The position numbers were made by a program, and so were the translations under genes. DNA of 64,000 nucleotides. Origin: Bacillus sp. Y1 (GTDB taxonomy: Bacteria > Bacillota > Bacilli > Bacillales > Cytobacillaceae). Position 1 is the stretch's first letter. Each line of letters opens with the position of its first letter. Of this stretch, positions 36,660 through 45,218 are shown piece by piece. The notes beneath the pieces were generated by a model. It saw nothing but the letters and a program-made list of their open reading frames with translations. It was not told where the DNA came from and ran no database searches. The stretch lies in contig NZ_CP030028.1 of assembly GCF_003586445.1 (NCBI RefSeq), forward strand, positions 2,618,501 through 2,682,500, given 5' to 3'.

Positions 36660-37436
36660 GTGAATCTCTCATTAACAGGAAGGGTATGTATTATCACGGG
36701 CTCAAGCCGAGGCATTGGAGCAGCATTTGCTGAAAGCTTCGCCTCCGAAGGGTGTCATGTAGTTATCAATTATTTAAAAAATGCAGAAAAGGCAGAAATA
36801 CTTGCGGAAAAATTAAAAAAAGAATACGGAGTGGACTGTCTAGCAATTCAAGCGGATGTTACGAATGAAAACGATGTAAAAAGATTGATTAGCTTGGTAA
36901 TTGAAGAGTTTGATCGGATCGACATTGTAGTTAATAATGCCCTCCATGGATACCTCTTTGATCCTACAGAGAGAAAATGGGCATGGGAAGTAGAGTGGAA
37001 TGATTATCAAAAACAAATCGATGGTTCGTTAAAGGGGACCTATCTCCTGAGTAAATATGCGATACCGCATATGAAAGATATGAACTTCGGTCGAATTATT
37101 AATATGACAACCAATTTATTGTATCGCCCGGTTGTACCTTACCATGACTATAATACAGCCAAGGGAGGAGTCATGACCTTTTCTCAAAACTTAGCCGCCG
37201 ATATAGGAAGGTTTGGTATTACCGTTAATTGTATTGCTCCAGGGCTAGTGTACCCGACAGAAGCAAGTAAACGAACAAAGGAAGAAGTGAAATCAGTCAT
37301 TCTTGCTGAGACACCCCTAGGGAGAATTGCCCGACCTGAAGATATTACTGGAACGGCACTTTATTTAGCTAGCAATTGGGCACGATTTGTTACCGGTCAA
37401 ACCATCATCGTTGACGGTGGATATACGATGAAATAA
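36660..37436 (+). CDS. Short-chain dehydrogenase/reductase
   Basis: 258 residues, GTG start 11 bases after the binding-protein gene. Cofactor motif TGSSRGIG, NNA in IVVNNALHGY, catalytic YxxxK as YNTAK, and C-terminal GQTIIVDGGYTMK. The usual catalytic Ser, 13 residues before the Tyr, is replaced by Thr. An insertion-like segment (DPTERKWAWEVEWNDYQK) gives it a special substrate pocket. Annotated by similarity it would be a 3-oxoacyl-ACP reductase-like protein. Within this operon it could reduce the aldehyde made by the LuxC-like enzyme to an alcohol (inference). Confidence 0.88.
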   Translation: MNLSLTGRVCIITGSSRGIGAAFAESFASEGCHVVINYLKNAEKAEILAEKLKKEYGVDCLAIQADVTNENDVKRLISLVIEEFDRIDIVVNNALHGYLFDPTERKWAWEVEWNDYQKQIDGSLKGTYLLSKYAIPHMKDMNFGRIINMTTNLLYRPVVPYHDYNTAKGGVMTFSQNLAADIGRFGITVNCIAPGLVYPTEASKRTKEEVKSVILAETPLGRIARPEDITGTALYLASNWARFVTGQTIIVDGGYTMK

Positions 37437-37443
37437 GGAGCGT

Positions 37444-38058
37444 ATGATGAAAAAAGAATTGCATGTCATTTCAACAGGACAGCAAGAAAAAGAAGATATG
37501 ATCAAAATTGCCCGAAACATTCACTCGTATGTGGATTGGATTCATTTACGAGAGAATCATCGGTCACCAGAAGAAATTCTTCACTTCATTCAAGGCATGA
37601 AAGAAGCTGATATCCCCCTTTCAAAAGTGATACTAAATGGATCATCAAGTATAGCGTTAGCTGGAGGAGTAGGTGGGATTCAGCTTTCCCATAGAGGCGA
37701 AGATGTATTAATGGTAAAAAAGCATTATCCGATGTTACGAGTCGGATGCTCCGTACATTCGCTCAGTGAAGCATTGGAAAAAGAACAAAGGGGTGCCGAT
37801 TTCTTACTATTTGGTCATGTGTACGAAAGTACTTCTAAGCCTGGACTCCGTCCTCGTGGTCTGTATGCTTTACAAGAAATCACTGCCTATGTAGCTATTC
37901 CTGTCATTGCAATCGGCGGGATGACCCCTTCTAATGTAAAGGACGTACTTACGGCAGGTGCTAGTGGAGTGGCTGTCTTATCGGGTATTTTTAGATCGGA
38001 TGATCCAGTAAGAGCTGCCATCAATTATCATAAGGAAATTGAGGTGATTGGAAGTTGA
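37444..38058 (+). CDS. tenI: Thiazole tautomerase TenI
   Basis: 204 residues, ThiE-like TIM barrel but of the TenI type: LHVISTGQQ, YVDWIHLRE, GGIQLSHRGED, the catalytic-type His in LLFGHVYESTSKPGL, and IPVIAIGGMTPSNV. It aromatises the thiazole product of ThiG. ThiE is separately encoded at 28045, which supports the non-synthase role. It overlaps the thiS start by 4 bases (TTGA). Confidence 0.9.
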   Translation: MMKKELHVISTGQQEKEDMIKIARNIHSYVDWIHLRENHRSPEEILHFIQGMKEADIPLSKVILNGSSSIALAGGVGGIQLSHRGEDVLMVKKHYPMLRVGCSVHSLSEALEKEQRGADFLLFGHVYESTSKPGLRPRGLYALQEITAYVAIPVIAIGGMTPSNVKDVLTAGASGVAVLSGIFRSDDPVRAAINYHKEIEVIGS

Positions 38059-39278
38059 CTATTTACGTTAATGGAAAAGAAACATTGTTAGGAACTGGAA
38101 CAAATACAATCATGACACTAATTGAATCTTACGAGCTGAATCCAATGGTTGTCATTGTTGAACGAAACAAAGGCATCGTTGCAAAAGATAGCTATGACTC
38201 TACCATACTTGAACATGGTGATCACATTGAACTCGTACATTTTGTTGGGGAGGTTGATTCTTTGAACGACCGCTACTCGAGACAGGAGCTTTTTTCACCA
38301 ATAGGGAAAGAAGGTCAAAAACAAATACAGCAATCACACGCATTAATTATCGGCGCAGGCGCATTGGGAACAGCACTTGCTGAATCTCTCACAAGAGCAG
38401 GGATAGGAAAACTGACCATTGTCGATCGCGATTACGTCGAATGGAGCAATCTTCAACGCCAACAGCTATATAGCGAATCAGACGCTCGTGATCGGATCCC
38501 AAAGGCTGTGGCAGCAAAAAAACGGCTGCAGAATATCAATTCTGATGTTGAAGTGGCTTCACATGTTATGGATGTAAGCATTGAAGAGATGGAGCAGTTA
38601 ATTGCAGGAGTTGATCTTATTTTAGATGCAACTGATAATTTTGACACACGACTGCTCATCAATGATATGTCACAAAAAGCGAACATTCCATGGATTTATG
38701 GAGCATGTGTGGGGAGCTATGGGTTATCTCTTACCATTATCCCTGGAAAAACACCATGCTTGCAATGCTTGTTAGATAGTATTCCTCTAGGTGGGATGAC
38801 CTGTGACACAGCAGGTATCATATCACCCGCAGTTCAAATCGTTGTTGCACACCAAGTAACAGAAGCACTCAAGCTTCTTACTGGAAATCTAGCAGCACTT
38901 AGAGGTTCCCTTTATTCATTTGATTTGTGGCTGAATTCATCGTCATCGATTTCAGTAAAAAAAATAAAAAAAGATGATTGTCCGTCTTGTGGAAAGACTC
39001 CAAGCTATCCGTATTTAGATAAAACCAACTCAACAAAAACAGCAGTGCTATGCGGAAGAAATACCGTACAAATTCGACCAGCGACCAACACAACGTTAAA
39101 TCTTGAAACACTAGCTGATCGATTAAAACCTTATGGTCAAGTGAGTAAAAACCATTATTTACTGTCACTGACTAAGGGAGAACACCGACTTGTTTTCTTT
39201 ACAGATGGACGTGTGCTTATTCATGGAACAAAGGATATTGCAGAAGCAAAAAAGCTGTACTATCAGTTTGTAGGATAA
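38055..39278 (+). CDS. thiS-thiF: ThiS-ThiF joined frame (sulfur carrier plus its adenylyltransferase)
   Basis: 407 codons as read. Residues 1-65 are ThiS (TIYVNGKET...HIELVHFVG), TTG start. Residues about 72-407 are ThiF: nucleotide motif IIGAGALGTALAE, Arg finger NLQRQQ, zinc Cys pairs PCLQC and CPSCG, Cys in GMTCDTAG, and the C-terminal extension usual in Bacillus ThiF. ThiS must end in Gly-Gly to be adenylated. Here the frame reads VGEV instead, but one more G in the run 38247-38250 would give VGGG and a TGA stop at 38255-38257. ThiF would then start at the TTG at 38262 behind GGGGAGG. So the fusion is probably due to a one-base indel, real or technical. Confidence 0.85.
   Translation: MTIYVNGKETLLGTGTNTIMTLIESYELNPMVVIVERNKGIVAKDSYDSTILEHGDHIELVHFVGEVDSLNDRYSRQELFSPIGKEGQKQIQQSHALIIGAGALGTALAESLTRAGIGKLTIVDRDYVEWSNLQRQQLYSESDARDRIPKAVAAKKRLQNINSDVEVASHVMDVSIEEMEQLIAGVDLILDATDNFDTRLLINDMSQKANIPWIYGACVGSYGLSLTIIPGKTPCLQCLLDSIPLGGMTCDTAGIISPAVQIVVAHQVTEALKLLTGNLAALRGSLYSFDLWLNSSSSISVKKIKKDDCPSCGKTPSYPYLDKTNSTKTAVLCGRNTVQIRPATNTTLNLETLADRLKPYGQVSKNHYLLSLTKGEHRLVFFTDGRVLIHGTKDIAEAKKLYYQFVG
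38247..38264 (+). other. Likely frameshift site at the thiS/thiF junction
   Basis: G4 run followed by AGGTTGA. With five G residues the thiS end would read Val-Gly-Gly-Gly-stop. The same G-rich bases would serve as the thiF ribosome binding site, and TTG at 38262 as its start. Confidence 0.75.
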
Positions 39279-39322
39279 AAGGAGGGGTCCTGGTTATTAG
39301 AACAGGCCCTCTCCAAAAGAAT
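39279..39322 (+). terminator. Terminator of the thi/lux-like operon
   Basis: GGAGGGGTCCTGGTT... / AACAGGCCCTCTCC stem right after the thiF stop. A T tract is not obvious on the plus strand. Confidence 0.5.
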
Positions 39323-39331
39323 TAGATTCCA

Positions 39332-39787
39332 TCACTGTCCGGTCACAGTCACATTTCTTACCGAAAATTCCGTTTTCTTTTTCTCTTTTGTTAATACAAA
39401 TACATCTATTTGTGATGATACACTTTCAAGCATAAAGTCTAGTTGTTTTGGGCTCCAGTTTCTTGTTAATGGGACTTCCAGTTCCTTTTCTTTTAAAAAT
39501 TTTCCTCTAGCATCTGTTTCTTCGATTTTTAAAATGACCGGATCTGACCCTTTGGCCTCCATTTGAAACAAGATGTTTTTTGATTCAAAATCTTTAGGTG
39601 TTGAAACAAAACCTTCTCCAGCCTTCAAACCTTCTGTTTTAACGAGAAATTCTCCGTTTTGACTCTCTTGAACCACAGCTCCTACACCAAGTAACTGAAT
39701 GCTCTTCATTTCTTTCGCATAAATACCTTGGCTATTTACCATAAAAGCGAGCAAGACTACCAGAAACACATGCAACGTTTTTTTCAT
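39332..39787 (-). CDS. Unrecognised secreted protein
   Basis: 151 residues with a signal peptide (MKKTLHVFLVVLLAFMVNSQ...YAKE) and a beta-rich remainder that reads like a small carbohydrate-binding or fibronectin-type sandwich (ILFQMEAKGSDPVILKIEETDARGKFLKEKELEVPL; inference). No family recognised. It starts 12 bases after the GH18 gene, with TAGGAGG ahead of the ATG, and so belongs to the same operon. A helper of the cell-wall enzyme is plausible. Confidence 0.7.
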   Translation of the reverse strand: MKKTLHVFLVVLLAFMVNSQGIYAKEMKSIQLLGVGAVVQESQNGEFLVKTEGLKAGEGFVSTPKDFESKNILFQMEAKGSDPVILKIEETDARGKFLKEKELEVPLTRNWSPKQLDFMLESVSSQIDVFVLTKEKKKTEFSVRNVTVTGQ

Positions 39788-39799
39788 ATCTTCATCCTC

Positions 39800-41893
39800 C
39801 TATTTGGTTACTGCATCTAATTTACTGAGTGTAGTTGGCCCTGCAATACCATCAGTTTTTAATTTATATTTCTTTTGAAACGCAATGACGGCATTTCTTG
39901 TTGCTGCATCGTACATGCCATGTGCATTCCCTCTGTATACACCATTTTTCTTTAACTTGTTTTGCATATCCGTTACAGCCGAACCTTTGAAACCAGAACG
40001 CAAGGTTGGGTACTTTTTAACAGGGACTGCAGCTGGTTTTGGTACAGTAGCAGCTTTGGGTGGGGCAATTAAGGTATCAAGCTTTGACAAAGTTGCAGGT
40101 CCTGCGATACCGTCCGCTTTTAGCTTGTATTTTTTCTGAAAAACAATGACAGCATTCCGCGTGTTTGTATCGTATTTACCGTGCACACTTCCTTTATAAA
40201 TCCCTACTTTCTTAAGCTTAGTTTGCATATCCGTCACAGCTGAGCCACTTGATCCTACACGAAGGGTTGGATATTTCTTTATTGGTGCTGCTACGACAGG
40301 TGCCGGTGCTCTTGGGGGCGTTACGGCTGGTTTTGGTGCGGGTGCGGGTGCCGGTGTTGTTGGCACTGGAGCAGAGACTGCACCTGGTGTATTTGCAGCT
40401 GGTTGACTTGTTATTGGTTGTTGAGTGGTAGGTTCGGATTGCAAGCTTTTAACTTTCAATGCTTGTCCTATAAAAATGGCATCTGCTGTTAATTGATTCC
40501 ATGCTTTCAGCTCGTCAATGGTCATTTTGTAAGTAGTTGCAATTTTCCAGAGCGTGTCCCCAGATTGAACGATATGTGTAACGGCAGAAGAAGGAGCCGA
40601 ACTGCCTGTTTGCTCTTTTGGCTGAGTTTCACTAACGGGAGAAACTTCCACCTGTCCATCATGTGCTAACCATGTGCGATACGATTGCCAAATGGATGAG
40701 CTTTCTTGTCCTAAGCTCCAGCTTCCCGAACCCTTAAGATTATATTTATGGATCAACTGTAATTTTGCTTTAATCGACTCATGATTTTCATACCAAATAT
40801 GATACGTACCAGCAGTAAGAGTATTACCAGCAATGGTCATACTTGGCTCTCCTGGTTTAATCGTAATCGTTGCTTTAGGTGATTGTGCTTTCTCATCATA
40901 GGTTACCGTTCCGCCATATTTGGCGAGCATTTCGTCAACACGGTTATTTGAAATACCCGCTCCACCTGTCGCTTCACCTTCTTTCCAGTATCGGCCATAG
41001 AACGGAATACCTAGAACAATTTTGTTGGCAGCAACTCCTTGATTCAAAGAATATTGAATGGAGCGTTCCACCCAGCCGTAACTTGCGACAGGTCCTTGAG
41101 GGCCACCGGCATAGCTTTCATCATACGCCATAATCATTAAATAACTGGCATATTTCGCAAGCTCTTTGTAGTCATAGGATCCATGCCAACCTTTTGTCCA
41201 TCCGTTCGGGTTAGCAGAAACCGCTACCGAAACCTCCTTGTTTGCAGGAAGTTTTTCACGCAACAAGCGTACCAAGTCTGTGTAGGCTTCACGATCGATA
41301 TCTGTCACATTTTCAATATCCACCTGAACTCCATCAAGATTATTTTTCACAATAAACTCGGCGATTTGAGAAGATAATTTTTCACGATTGCTAAGCGCCT
41401 GCCGCCCTAGGGTTCGATCCCAATGATTACTTAAAAAGGGAGCGACTTTTATGCCGCGGGCGTGCATTTGAGTAACAAAAGCCGCATCAAATTGAGAAGT
41501 TATTTTGAGCGATCCGTCCGCATTTAAATCAAAATAACTTGGGGACACTTGACTTAAGTTTCCTTGTGTTTTATCAACTTGAGAGATATAAGAGCTCGTA
41601 TTTCCAAAATACAAATAACTCATGTTAAAAGTAACTTCGTGAGCGGAAGTTCTTAATGAAGGGAAGTTAGCAAGAATCATAACACCAGAAACAACTAGAA
41701 CCCTTGCAAACTTTAATCCAGGGAATTGCTTCTTTACAAAGACGTTTGCCGATTCTTGCAAAGTTTCAACGTTTTCCTCACCAATTTCCGAACTAAACTC
41801 AGTTAGTAAATTTTGTTTATCTAATTTCATATGTACAATAGCTATAATCTGACCATCGTGTTCTTTTAGTTCAATCTGTGAAAATTCATACAT
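39800..41893 (-). CDS. GH18 glycosidase with LysM and two peptidoglycan-binding domains
   Basis: About 697 residues. The GH18 domain (about 90-420) has the catalytic motif LDGVQVDIE with general-acid Glu194. One LysM follows (THIVQSGDTLWKIATTY...), a Pro/Ala-rich linker, then two PG_binding_1 domains (YPTLRVGSSGSAVTDMQTKLKKVG and its near copy). Odd: there is no normal signal peptide. A charged N-terminal segment of about 60 residues (FSQIELKEHDGQIIAIVHMKL...) precedes a single hydrophobic helix (FARVLVVSGVMILANFP). The start at 41893 is spaced best to AGGTGG; GTG/ATG codons up to 41908 are also in frame. It likely cleaves or remodels peptidoglycan or spore cortex; chitinase is the alternative. 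Confidence 0.88.
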   Translation of the reverse strand: MYEFSQIELKEHDGQIIAIVHMKLDKQNLLTEFSSEIGEENVETLQESANVFVKKQFPGLKFARVLVVSGVMILANFPSLRTSAHEVTFNMSYLYFGNTSSYISQVDKTQGNLSQVSPSYFDLNADGSLKITSQFDAAFVTQMHARGIKVAPFLSNHWDRTLGRQALSNREKLSSQIAEFIVKNNLDGVQVDIENVTDIDREAYTDLVRLLREKLPANKEVSVAVSANPNGWTKGWHGSYDYKELAKYASYLMIMAYDESYAGGPQGPVASYGWVERSIQYSLNQGVAANKIVLGIPFYGRYWKEGEATGGAGISNNRVDEMLAKYGGTVTYDEKAQSPKATITIKPGEPSMTIAGNTLTAGTYHIWYENHESIKAKLQLIHKYNLKGSGSWSLGQESSSIWQSYRTWLAHDGQVEVSPVSETQPKEQTGSSAPSSAVTHIVQSGDTLWKIATTYKMTIDELKAWNQLTADAIFIGQALKVKSLQSEPTTQQPITSQPAANTPGAVSAPVPTTPAPAPAPKPAVTPPRAPAPVVAAPIKKYPTLRVGSSGSAVTDMQTKLKKVGIYKGSVHGKYDTNTRNAVIVFQKKYKLKADGIAGPATLSKLDTLIAPPKAATVPKPAAVPVKKYPTLRSGFKGSAVTDMQNKLKKNGVYRGNAHGMYDAATRNAVIAFQKKYKLKTDGIAGPTTLSKLDAVTK

Positions 41894-42021
41894 TATCTTC
41901 ATCACCACCTGGTGTTAGTATGTTCTATCTGCTATTTAATCATTAAAAAATACATAAGCGAGAACGAAAGGCTCCTTGGTATAATAAGGATATAATGAAG
42001 CTCATTAGGGGAGAGGACAAA

Positions 42022-42531
42022 ATGATGATTCGTAAAGCCCTACCAACAGATGCAAAGGGCATCGCCAAAGTTCATGTTGATAGCTGGCGAACCACTTATA
42101 AGCATATTTTTCCTGAAGATTACCTACAATCACTAACGTATGAAAGTCGAGAAGAATTATGGAATGGTGTAATCCCTAACGGATATGTATATGTCGCTGA
42201 AAATCATCAAGGGGAGATCGTTGGCTTTTCTTCAGGTGGTAAAGAAAGAACAGGAGACTACCCAGGGTATGAGGGAGAATTATATGCCATTTACATTCTA
42301 AAAGAGTACCAAGGGAAAGGAATTGGACGCCAACTCGTGAAGCCGTTAAGAGAACAGCTCATTAATGATGGGATTAATTCAATGACGGTGTTCGTATTGG
42401 AGGAGAATCCTTCAAAGCATTTTTATGAATCACTTGGAGCCATAGAAATTGACCGACTACAAGATACATTGGCTGGGAAAGAAGTAATAGAACTTGTATA
42501 TGGTTGGAAAGACTTATCAATAATCGTATAA
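42022..42531 (+). CDS. GNAT family N-acetyltransferase
   Basis: 169 residues from the ATG at 42022 (GGGGAGAGG 5-6 bases upstream). Acetyl-CoA binding motif A is seen as LYAIYILKEYQGKGIGRQLV (Q/RxxGxG), and motif B near NPSKHFYESLGA. Acceptor substrate unknown. Single gene, divergent from the GH18 gene. Confidence 0.87.
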   Translation: MMIRKALPTDAKGIAKVHVDSWRTTYKHIFPEDYLQSLTYESREELWNGVIPNGYVYVAENHQGEIVGFSSGGKERTGDYPGYEGELYAIYILKEYQGKGIGRQLVKPLREQLINDGINSMTVFVLEENPSKHFYESLGAIEIDRLQDTLAGKEVIELVYGWKDLSIIV

Positions 42532-42571
42532 AGGATGTGTGTGGCTATTAGCCATACACGTCCTTTTTTAA
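42530..42571 (+). terminator. Terminator of the GNAT gene
   Basis: AAAGGATGTGTGTGGCTA / TAGCCATACACGTCCTTTTTT hairpin at about 42531-42569 with T6. Confidence 0.8.
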
Positions 42572-42649
42572 GGTTGCATATTTAAAATTGTAATCTAAAC
42601 CCTTTCCGTTGAAAATAAATACAACAATATCCCATAGAGGAGAATAATT

Positions 42650-44116
42650 ATGAAACCATCAGTTTGTATTATTGGTGCAGGAATGGGTGGGTTAACCGCC
42701 GGTGCCTTTCTAGCCAAAAATGGATTTGACGTTACCATACTTGAAAAAGCAACAAGCGTAGGAGGATCTGCGGGATTTTATACGAGAAAAGATAGACGAT
42801 TTCCAACAGGAGCTACCGTTGCCTTTGGACTGGAGGAAGATGGTGTTCTTAAAAAATTACTGAATGAGCTCAATATTCATCCACCAACAATGGAGCTTCT
42901 TCACCCGATGGATGTGATTTTACCAGATCGAAAGGTTTCGATTTACAAAGATCAAATGCGATGGGAAAGAGAATTACAAATGAGGTTCTCAGAAAGAGAA
43001 AAGGACGTTCTATCATTTTGGAAAAAGCTTGAACAGATCGGTGAAGACGTTCTATCAGTCACAAAAAGTGAAGTTTCTTTGCCCATACAACGAATGTATG
43101 ATCTAGGAAGTTTTCCCTCATTTGCCTTAACTAATCCTTTATCAGTAACAAGACTAGCCAAGTATGCGTCATGGAACGTCGAGAAGCTATTAAAAACATA
43201 TTATCTGCATACCTATCTCCCGTTAAGACAGTTTCTTGATGCGCAGTTGATTGATGCCGTTCAAACTGAAGTATCAGAGGCCGCACTGTTGCCTTCCAGT
43301 GTAGCATTAACCATCTATAGGAAAGGAAGTTTCACTATTGAAAATGGAATTGGCCAACTTTGCGAACTACTGAAGGACTACATTATCCAATTAGGTGGTC
43401 ATGTGTATCTTTCTTCCCCCTTGACAAAAGTACAATATGATCAAACTACTAAGTTTTGGCAAGTGGAAAGTAAAAAATGCAACGAATCATTCTCCACCAT
43501 CATCAATAACTCCGGAATCTCTTTTGGTGATTACACTTCCTATGAAGATAGTGATTTCTCATGGGGTGCTTTTCGAATTGATGCCACTTTAAGGCAAGAG
43601 GTGGCTCATCTATTACAGGGAAACGCACTTCCGTTTGCATTCCAAATTGTTTCCGACAATCCTCAGTTGGCAAAATATTGTCACAATCCTATTTATGCTA
43701 CGTTGCATGAATCCAAAAGTGGAGGGGAGGATCACCTGGCTGAAGTGTTGATGAGTATTTCTGTTCACACTGAAGATAAAAGATGGATTCAGTTGTCAAA
43801 GGAGTCTTATAAGAAAGAAAAGAACTTTCTGATGGACCTATTAATGCAAGAAGTAGAAAAGGTTTTCCCATACAAAAAGCATCTTTTATTTGCTGAAGCT
43901 GGAACACCAGTTACGTACAAAAGATTTGTCGGAAAAACAAAGGTTGGAGGTTTTCCTTTAACCGTAAAGAATGCCGTATGGAAACCAAGAAGCTTCCGTA
44001 CAAAACTTCCCAATTGGTATATCGTCGGGGAACAAGCCTTTCCAGGACCAGGTACGTTATCTGCTGCACTAAGTGGATATTATGCGTCTAGAGCTATCAT
44101 AAAAGAGTATTCATAA
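42650..44116 (+). CDS. FAD-dependent oxidoreductase, CrtI/phytoene-desaturase type
   Basis: 488 residues. The N-terminal dinucleotide fold IIGAGMGGLTAGAFLAKNGF with the following VTILEKATSVGGSAG is the signature of carotenoid desaturase/isomerase-like flavoproteins. The C-terminal FAD motif is WYIVGEQAFPGPGTLSAALSGYYASRAI. No carotenoid genes (crtM, crtN partners) are adjacent, so a carotenoid role is not supported beyond family resemblance. AGAGGAG precedes the ATG. Confidence 0.82.
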   Translation: MKPSVCIIGAGMGGLTAGAFLAKNGFDVTILEKATSVGGSAGFYTRKDRRFPTGATVAFGLEEDGVLKKLLNELNIHPPTMELLHPMDVILPDRKVSIYKDQMRWERELQMRFSEREKDVLSFWKKLEQIGEDVLSVTKSEVSLPIQRMYDLGSFPSFALTNPLSVTRLAKYASWNVEKLLKTYYLHTYLPLRQFLDAQLIDAVQTEVSEAALLPSSVALTIYRKGSFTIENGIGQLCELLKDYIIQLGGHVYLSSPLTKVQYDQTTKFWQVESKKCNESFSTIINNSGISFGDYTSYEDSDFSWGAFRIDATLRQEVAHLLQGNALPFAFQIVSDNPQLAKYCHNPIYATLHESKSGGEDHLAEVLMSISVHTEDKRWIQLSKESYKKEKNFLMDLLMQEVEKVFPYKKHLLFAEAGTPVTYKRFVGKTKVGGFPLTVKNAVWKPRSFRTKLPNWYIVGEQAFPGPGTLSAALSGYYASRAIIKEYS

Positions 44117-44194
44117 AAAGGATATAAAACTCATTAAAATATTTAGTTTCGCCAACAATAAGAAATAAAGTTTTTAATGAGAGGGCGATCATAG

Positions 44195-45178
44195 TTGAAA
44201 ATGCAAATGGATTTGACCGCAAGTGAACTAGGCTATCTTTGGTCGATGTACCAGTCCTTATCCATGAATATGTGCATTCTAAAGTATTTTGACCAAATTG
44301 TAGAAGATGAAGAGATTAAGGGGTTAAATAAGGAAATTTTAGCATGTTGTCTGACCGCACAAGGTGAAATAACCACGATTATGAATAATGAAGAATTTCC
44401 GATTCCTGTTGCCTTTACGGATCAAGATGTAAACTTACAAGCAGGCAAACTATTTACAGAGCCACTTATCCTTTATTATCACTGGTTTGTTTCAAAAGGA
44501 AACTTAAATTATTCATCCATTGCCTTGAATACCATTGCTCGGGATGACATATTCACTTTATTTAAGCGATTCAATACTGAATCTTTAGAATTATTGGATA
44601 AGGCAAGAAGTTTTTTACTTGAAAAAGGATTATGGATTCGACCACCATATATCCCGATACCAAGTGAGGTTCAATTCGTTCAAAAACAAAGCTACTTAAC
44701 GAAGTGGCTTGGGGAGCATCGTCCGTTGACAGGACAAGAAATTTCAATGATATTTTATAATATCTTAACGAATGAATTAGGACTCACGGTAATGAAGGGT
44801 TTTATTTCAGTCACAGATGACGAGCCTTTCAAATCCTATATGATAAAAGGCAAAGAAATAGCTACAAAGCATAAGAACGCGTTAAGTGAGATATTTCAGA
44901 AGGAAGAAATTTCTACTCCGGGTGCATGGAGCGTGAGTAACACATCTTCCAAAACAGCTCCTTTTTCAACAAAGCTAATGATTTCTCTTATCAGTTTCTT
45001 AAACTCTCAAGGAATCGCCAACTATGGTGTGGCTTTAACAAGTTCAATGAGAAGTGATATTTTCAGAACCTTTACTAGCCTAATGGCAGATGTTGCCAGG
45101 TATGCCGAAGATGGAGCGAATATATTGATTGAACATGGATGGTTTGAATCTCCACCACAAGCACCAAAATTAACGTAA
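44195..45178 (+). CDS. DUF3231 family protein
   Basis: 327 residues, TTG start with AGAGGG 9 bases upstream; an in-frame ATG lies two codons later. Two similar halves of about 160 residues each start with LTASELGYLW / LTGQEISMIF and end with ARSFLLEKGLWIRPPYIPIP / GANILIEHGWFESPPQAPKL, so it is an internally duplicated four-helix, ferritin-like protein of the DUF3231 (coat-F-like) family. It is probably a sporulation-associated soluble protein (inference from the family's Bacillus distribution). Function unknown. Confidence 0.85.
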   Translation: MKMQMDLTASELGYLWSMYQSLSMNMCILKYFDQIVEDEEIKGLNKEILACCLTAQGEITTIMNNEEFPIPVAFTDQDVNLQAGKLFTEPLILYYHWFVSKGNLNYSSIALNTIARDDIFTLFKRFNTESLELLDKARSFLLEKGLWIRPPYIPIPSEVQFVQKQSYLTKWLGEHRPLTGQEISMIFYNILTNELGLTVMKGFISVTDDEPFKSYMIKGKEIATKHKNALSEIFQKEEISTPGAWSVSNTSSKTAPFSTKLMISLISFLNSQGIANYGVALTSSMRSDIFRTFTSLMADVARYAEDGANILIEHGWFESPPQAPKLT

Positions 45179-45217
45179 ATAAGAAACGACCACCTATAAG
45201 GATGGTCGTTTCTTATA
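45178..45217. terminator. Bidirectional terminator
   Basis: ATAAGAAACGACCA / TGGTCGTTTCTTAT stem between convergent genes, with A/T flanks. Confidence 0.8.
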
Positions 45218-45218
45218 T

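Noticed and set aside
39885..41377. Plus-strand open frames opposite the GH18 gene
   Set aside because: They are shadows of a well-supported minus-strand gene and have no ribosome binding sites or family features.
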